Program-made: the position numbers and the translations under genes
NCBI GenBank assembly: GCA_001414485.1
Contig: LLEY01000091.1
Location: 124,001-188,000 of the forward strand
Reading direction: 5' to 3'
DNA length: 64,000 nt
From: Calycina herbarum
Lineage: Eukaryota; Ascomycota; Leotiomycetes; Helotiales; Pezizellaceae
Shown here: positions 58,252 to 64,000 of the stretch, piece by piece
Position numbering within the stretch: the stretch's first letter is position 1
Layout: each line of letters starts with the position of its first letter
Notes under the pieces: generated by a model
What the model saw: only the letters and a program-made list of their open reading frames with translations
Database searches by the model: none
What the model was told of the DNA's origin: nothing

Positions 58252-61200
58252 TGACTACTGAAGGGGAAGCGTGTTACCACTTTCTATCCACCCCCTTTTG
58301 GAAACGGTCCGAAAATCCATCATGTATAGATTGGTATTTTCAAAAACCAATCTCAAACCCAGTATTACGCAGAAATACTTTTACACAAGTCTTCAGCTGC
58401 ATATGCAATACTGAGGTTAGCTCACCTCGTTTGTTGATAACCCCACCACTTCAAAGAACACATACAATTCAACCTCCTCCTCCGGATTTCTTTGAAGAAC
58501 CCGGTACCTCCATGCAATTCCCAATCCCACAATTCCGAGTTGTTGATTGGTGGAGATGTCTACATGGCGTTCAGTTATGCAGACTAAAAAGTGGTGGTGG
58601 GTGAGAAAGTTGCCTGGTTTGTTTTGCATTTTGGAGGCTTTCTGAGTCTTTCCTACTTTTGTATCCTTAAACTTCATTGTCGAACTTATTATTTGTATTG
58701 GTTACATACATTACTTCTTCGGGGGATATCTGAGGAAGTACATTATTATAAAACTTGCCAGCTCCGGCAGAAGAAGGAATCATTTCCCAGTCTGGCACTC
58801 TCTTTTCTGATGACTTTCACTGCATGGGACACACTTGTTAGCATTAACTACCACAAATGCTTGGTGAGCTAAAGACAATAGTCATTTTGGGTACCTCACT
58901 GACGTATTACAGATACAAGTTTCCTCTGAGCAACTTTTACATACTGCGAGGAAATGCTTGGCATTATTTGTTGTATATGGCGGAGGACTCATGAACAAGG
59001 GATTTTATGATCCAAGAGCAAAGATGTCATCTGAATTAATTCGTTCGTGCTGTGAAAAGTTAGGCAGCACTCTCGTTAAAGGTCCGTTGCAAACTACTGA
59101 GGAGCGACTGACTTGATGTGTAGATAAGGAGATGTTGGAGCGGTATCCTTTGCTATTTTGTTTCCTGATGACCCTGAGCCGGCTGTTTCATGGACAAAAT
59201 TCTCTTTTAGCAACCAACAACTTAGCCTTATTCCAAAAACAGTGGTATCCACATATCCAGTCTAAACAATGACTGCGACAATAGAAAATATGGCGAGGAG
59301 TATGGTAGAGGCTTTGAGAGAGTATCTTTTACCAACACTTCAAGAAATAGTTCAAAAATAGATCACAGCTCTTCGGACCTTCAACAGAGTGAAAGGGGAT
59401 TAATACTGTCATTTCCACAGTGCTAAAACAGAAAGAAAGAAAACTACAAATCTGTTGCTATTTGAGAGCATATAGAAAAAAGCTTCTCCCCAAAAAATAA
59501 GAGTTTCAGCAAGCGGAAGGGCATTGGGAAGCAACCTTGAGTTATTTCTTGAAGTCTAGGCGCGAAACTTGGAAAGAGCAAACATTTTCCCTCACGAATG
59601 CATTTCCGCTTCAGGCTGTTGATTGTTTGCCCCCTGCAACTTTCTGAGTTTTCAAGAGACGGGTCATCCAATACCCCGCGCCTACGGAGCACAACATGAT
59701 TTGAGCAGCAACGCCGCATTACGCAAGTGTGCGATCACGTTGCAAATTTCTTGCGCGCCCATGATTGTTTGCTTGGTTGGGTTCGGCGAAGGAAGATTTG
59801 GATACGGAATAAGCCCATAGATTGCAAAGGGAAGGACAGCAATAAGCTTATAATTTTGAGTTGGAAAATTAGGCGGATTTGATGCTTGATGTTAGGGAGT
59901 TCCCACGAACTCGACTAGATCCTCCATGGCTGTCATCCCATGTTTTGAAACTCGTGCGGGCATGCCATGTCTATTTTGAAATAAACCCCGGTTATTGAAT
60001 ATGCGATTTTCCCCAAGATCCTCTTAGAGTCTGGACTCGTCAAAATGAAGCTTTCAATAGGTCCGTAAAAAATTTCGGAAGAAATTATAAAAGCCGTTGA
60101 ATTGTCCTGCATCTTCGAATTATATTTCCTTGTTTTCTGGATTACAATTTTGCAAACCCAGGTCTCTACGTACACCTCATCTCAATAATTTCCCCCATTT
60201 GGATGTGGCTGGTGAGGAAGGGTATTTTTAGCGATCGCGCCGGACCGACCAATCTAGCCTTTTCTGAAGCCTCATCTTGACCTGAACAAAACAACACCAA
60301 GACTTGACATTCAGCTCCGAAACCACGGGGAATAAATGCAAAGCATCGGCATCTCTAAAATACAGACCTTGTCATTGCCCCGAAGATCACGGAACGTTGA
60401 GACAGCTTGCTGAACTCGATCGAAAGTCCGGAAATTGAGGCGTAGAACAAACTTCATAACTGGTTTCAGCCGAAATTGTACGGACAGACGCCGCAAGGAC
60501 GGTGCTGCCGAAGCCCCTTGGCTACAACTTGACAGTTCGTCACACAAACTCTAGACATTCTGCGCTATTTTTGTCCTTTTCTTGTTCTTGCATCTCAGCG
60601 TCCGCAATTGTGCGATTCAAAGTTGCGGCGCAAGTGCGCTGCTTACCATGTTGGTGCAGACATTTTCCGAGCTGCGGGATTGATTTTGAAAACTTGAGTC
60701 ATTAGTTCAGGGTACAACGAGTAACAATTCAGCGCGTAAAGCAGAGTTTCGTAGGGTAAATTTCAACCTATTATTACTTTTTCTACGCACTGAAATGAAC
60801 AGCCGCAAGTTTATTTCGTTGAGTCTAGCCAATGACTTTCTCCCAACACCAACAACTCATGTCAAAAACCAACATGCGCCTCATGCTCGGAGTGATCAAG
60901 TCGGACGTTTGTGTGGCGTACGGGACCTGCATCCCCTTGGTGTTCCTGGAGTTCCCTGCCATGCTTCATTTCCCCCTGCAGAAACGGGGAAGTCTCCAAC
61001 CAACCCCAAGCGCTCCCCAAAAAAGGCCCCTCCACTCACTTCCTCTGTGGCTCCTCCTCATCTGCAGAGCGCTCCACAACACCAGATTACCCCTGACAGA
61101 ATCCTTAAATTGAGATTTATTGGATCAAGAAGCGACTTGATGCCTGCAGATGGTCGAGATTAAGCCTATTTGAGACTAATGAGGTGATCAGGCTGCCTCA

Positions 61201-61370
61201 ATCCCCTGTATCATGCATAACCCTTTAAAGTCCTGCGCCCTCCCACAGCCTGCTCTACTGTTCTTCTGCTTCCACCGCTCACCAACTTCATATTTTCATA
61301 TATACCCTCTTTTGTATCTTTGATACTGTCCATTCATTCAATAATTTCAACCACCCAATACGTAATCAAC
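58252..61370. other. Gene-poor interval after the NLR fragment
   Basis: Scraps of open frame at 58260-59120 (for example around LLHTARKCLALFVVYGGGL) may be remains of the NLR or another gene. 59300-61370 shows no supported gene; its last part is the promoter of the GPI-protein gene. Confidence 0.45.
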
Positions 61371-62222
61371 ATGCTTTTCTCATCAGCCATTGTTGCGGTC
61401 GTCGCGTTCGCTTCATCTGCCCTCGCACAGGAGGCAACCGCTGGCTTTGATCCTATCACTGCCCCAACCTCAGACCAATTCATCTCAGCAGGATCAACAT
61501 TTGATATCACCTGGACTCCATCTGGCGCTTCCAGTGATGCAACTATCTCCATCACTCTCATGCAGGGAGAGGGACCATCAACACTTCAGCTCGCTGATAC
61601 CGTTGCCGGTATGTTCATTTCTCCAAAAGTGAAAGCGTGAATATATGCTAATTCATTCATAGCTGGTATCCCAAACACGCAAGGAAAATACTCTTGGACT
61701 GTCCCAGCTTCCAACTTCAAGACCTATGGCTTCAAGTTGACCCTGGACAGCGCCCCAGCAACTTTCCAATACTCCAACCCATTCCACATCATCGCCTCCA
61801 CCTCATCCTCGTCTTCTTCCGTTGCTTCCTCATCCGTGGCTTCAATCACCACCAGCAGCGCCGAGCCATCTGTCACTTTGAAGAACGTCGCGATCTCTAC
61901 ATCCGCCAACGTCACTATCGCCAACATCACCAGCTCTGCTCTTCTTAACACCACCAGTGTCCTCTCAACCGCTGCCCCAACTATCCTCCCAGCCTCTGTC
62001 AATGCCACTAGCGCATCAGTCCCATACGGAAACACCACAGCCAGTGCGACAGGCGCAAGCACAGTTCTCACTGTTATCACTCCAACCCCAACCAAGGCCG
62101 CAGGATCTTCAGCAGCATCAAGTGCCGCCCCCGCTGCTACTTCTGCCAAATCTGGAGCCGTCGCAAAGGTCGCATCCGGAAGCTTCGCACTGGTCGGTGG
62201 TCTCATGGCTTTCGTTTTGTAA
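61371..62222 (+). CDS. GPI-anchored Ser/Thr-rich cell-wall protein (Kre9/Knh1-like N-terminal domain)
   Basis: Two exons, 61371-61608 and 61663-62222; 265 residues. A signal peptide (MLFSSAIVAVVAFASSALA) precedes an immunoglobulin-like domain: FDPITAPTSDQFISAGSTFDITWTP, then ITLMQGEGPSTLQ, GKYSWTVPASN and FQYSNPFHI. This is the yeast cell-wall synthesis Kre9/Knh1-like or Ser-Thr-rich GPI-anchored family. Residues about 130-235 are a Ser/Thr/Ala linker with many NxT/S sites. The C-terminal hydrophobic tail (FALVGGLMAFVL), preceded by small residues, is a GPI attachment signal. Likely anchored in the plasma membrane or wall. The start was chosen for the signal peptide; an in-frame ATG lies 51 nt upstream. 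Confidence 0.9.
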
Positions 62223-63150
62223 ATTTAGCAAGGAATTGCGCGATATGTCTGTGGTAATGAAAAGGGTCTTTCAATAGATGGGGCACATCAAATAATGCAT
62301 GTCGGCGTTGATCAAAAACTCAGGGCGCGAGCGAGAGAATTAAAATACCCGGGGAATACAATGATTTTCTTTTATGCTTCTCTTGCTTTCTAGCGAATCA
62401 TCCCCCGGATTGGGAAATATCTGCCATCGGTCTTGGGGGTTAATGTGTATAGTGAACAATGTTATAAATATCTTTATCTATATAAACGTTTGGTTGCAAT
62501 TGTTTCGCTTTTTTGTTTGCTTTCGTGAAGTCATTTTCCTCTTGTCTCCGTCTTCCTTCGAAATCCGACGCCCTCTTGCTGCCACATAACCTACACCTTG
62601 CTTGGGAAACATATTTCAATCAACAGGAGAGCAAACCGAGCTGGTGTTTCAAGGTGTCTGTGAGAGGAAACTAATCATCAAGTGCTGAGCTTCCTAAATC
62701 TGCAAGTTGTGAATTGTGAAGGGCAATCACTCTATGTCCCAAGTTTCCCAGACATGGCATTTGTCAATCACCACTTCAATCGCTACATTTATCGTCGATT
62801 CTGATGTCATTCTCAAGATAAAGTTCTCACAGTCGCTCGATTTCCCCACACGATGATTCTGTCGTAAGCATTGGCGTCAATCCCTCGTGTCTGATACCCG
62901 AACCGCGCTGACGATCGATCGAGGGAGTTCAGCTTGGGGATTACGGTGGAGGCTTCGTTAGTAGACGACGAGAAGAAAAGCCTGGAGCCTATGCGTGGTT
63001 TGAATTCTTAGGGTGGGTGTGGGGCTTTATAATCGCTGTGATGGTGCAATTCGCGTTTCTCCTCCTTTTGCTTCCTTGCTTCCTTGGGGATAGTACTTCT
63101 TCGTTCGTACCGCGACTCCACGATTTTCTTACTGGAATACTTGTTTTCTT
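62223..63150. other. Intergenic, no gene seen
   Basis: The 3' flank of the GPI-protein gene and about 900 bp without a supported gene. Confidence 0.5.
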
Positions 63151-64000
63151 GATGTTGGTATGACTTAGTAGTTAGTAGTATAATATAAAAAGAGTATATT
63201 CGTTCGTATATACTAAGTAAAGCTAGCTACTCTATTCAGTGTGAGAAATGAGTAGAGTAGAGTAGAGTAGTGACCACTACTCTACTCTATTCAACCAATT
63301 ACAAGTACTACTCTACTCTACTCATAGTACTCTGAGTACTCGGGCTGTATCGGGCCGTATCGGACCGAGGCTCGGAGTGGCGTCGGAGTGGGTTTTACCG
63401 GGCTACTAGGAGCTTAAGCGAGATCTCTTTTCTACTCTCTTTCTTACTTCTTACTTATATATATATAACTAACTCTTAAAGGGAATAAAAGATCTTTATA
63501 GACGCTCTTAATAAAAGGATAGCTAAGCTAAGAAAGTACTATCCTAAGAGCAGAGTTCTAGAATCTAAGAATAGAGTAAGAAAGGAGAGTCTTCTTAGAA
63601 TCGGTCTTTCTTCTAGAATTATAATAGATATAAAAAGACATTTAGAGAAGGAATATAAGTTATAAGTAATCCTTCTTCTTAAATATCTAATAATATATAT
63701 ATATATACGAATATTTATCTAGCTTAAATAACACTTCTAAATACTAATCTACCTACTAATAAGGCTATAATTAGTCTGAAAAGCTAGGGCCTTTATCTAG
63801 AAGAAGAGACTAAAGAAGAAAGAAAGAAGAGAGAGGAGAAGGATAAAGATATAGAGTTTAAGAATAACTACTTTATACTTTAGTTATTTATTTCTATTTA
63901 TAGTATACTACTCAGAGTACTACTTAAGTAGTCATAAGTAACTACTCTACTCTACTCTACTCACACTACTCAGAGTACTACTTGAGTACCTGAGTATTCC
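63151..64000. repeat. AT-rich low-complexity block with CTACT/AGTAG repeats and hairpins
   Basis: Runs of AGTAG (63250-63271), CTACT (63276-63288, 63309-63323, 63942-63961) and GAGTACT palindromes surround about 450 bp of very AT-rich DNA. The flanking motifs occur on both sides of the AT-rich core and face in both orientations. The block continues beyond the window. Confidence 0.7.

Noticed and set aside
61724..62206. Minus-strand ORF opposite the GPI-protein gene
   Set aside because: Ala/Val/Thr composition mirrors the Ser/Thr-rich sense strand.

Overview
This window looks like nuclear DNA of a filamentous ascomycete, most likely a leotiomycete of the Sclerotinia/Botrytis type. The signs are genes split by short introns (about 45-90 nt, GTAAGT-like donors, RCTAAC-like branch sites 9-20 nt before the acceptor), a dispersed 5S rRNA gene, a Tc1 element whose nonsense codons look like repeat-induced point mutation (RIP), AT-rich degenerate repeat tracts, and fungal families (UstYa/DUF3328, 2EXR, Egh16-like, Dal5-type MFS, NACHT). 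The exact genus is inference.

Layout. 1-4364: telomerase reverse transcriptase, 5' end outside the window, with a complete 5S rRNA gene inside one intron. 4365-7486: non-coding, with an 11-bp minisatellite and the long leader of a TBC-domain gene (7487-9724). 9.7-15.4 kb: gene-poor, with decayed coding-like stretches. 15.4-22.8 kb: compact block with an Egh16-like secreted protein, divergent mitochondrial succinyl-CoA:3-ketoacid CoA transferase, a convergent AhpD-like protein ending in SKL, and a divergent MFS anion transporter.

23.8-29.0 kb is the most interesting part. Two tandem UstYa-family (DUF3328) genes lie next to a divergent gene for a secreted protein built of repeats, each repeat on its own exon. 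This layout resembles a dikaritin-type fungal RiPP cluster, with a precursor and UstYa oxidases. The repeats, rich in His-His-Thr-Lys and lacking Lys-Arg sites, match no core peptide I know.

29-32.7 kb is a gene-free AT-rich tract of degenerate tandem repeats. 32.8-43.4 kb carries an unknown protein, a KduD-like SDR dehydrogenase, a 2EXR-domain protein, a possible small spliced gene and another unknown protein. 44.2-45.6 kb is a complete but mutated Tc1 element with TIRs and a TA duplication. 46.8-52.3 kb is a large RecQ helicase (Sgs1/BLM/QDE-3 type). 54.4-56.1 kb is a trypsin-fold gene broken by one TGA. 57.4-58.3 kb is a truncated NLR-like gene. 61.4-62.2 kb is a GPI-anchored Ser/Thr-rich wall protein. 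The window ends in AT-rich low-complexity DNA.

Exon boundaries were assigned by eye from splice consensus, frame and family knowledge. All multi-exon models keep an open frame across the joins unless stated.
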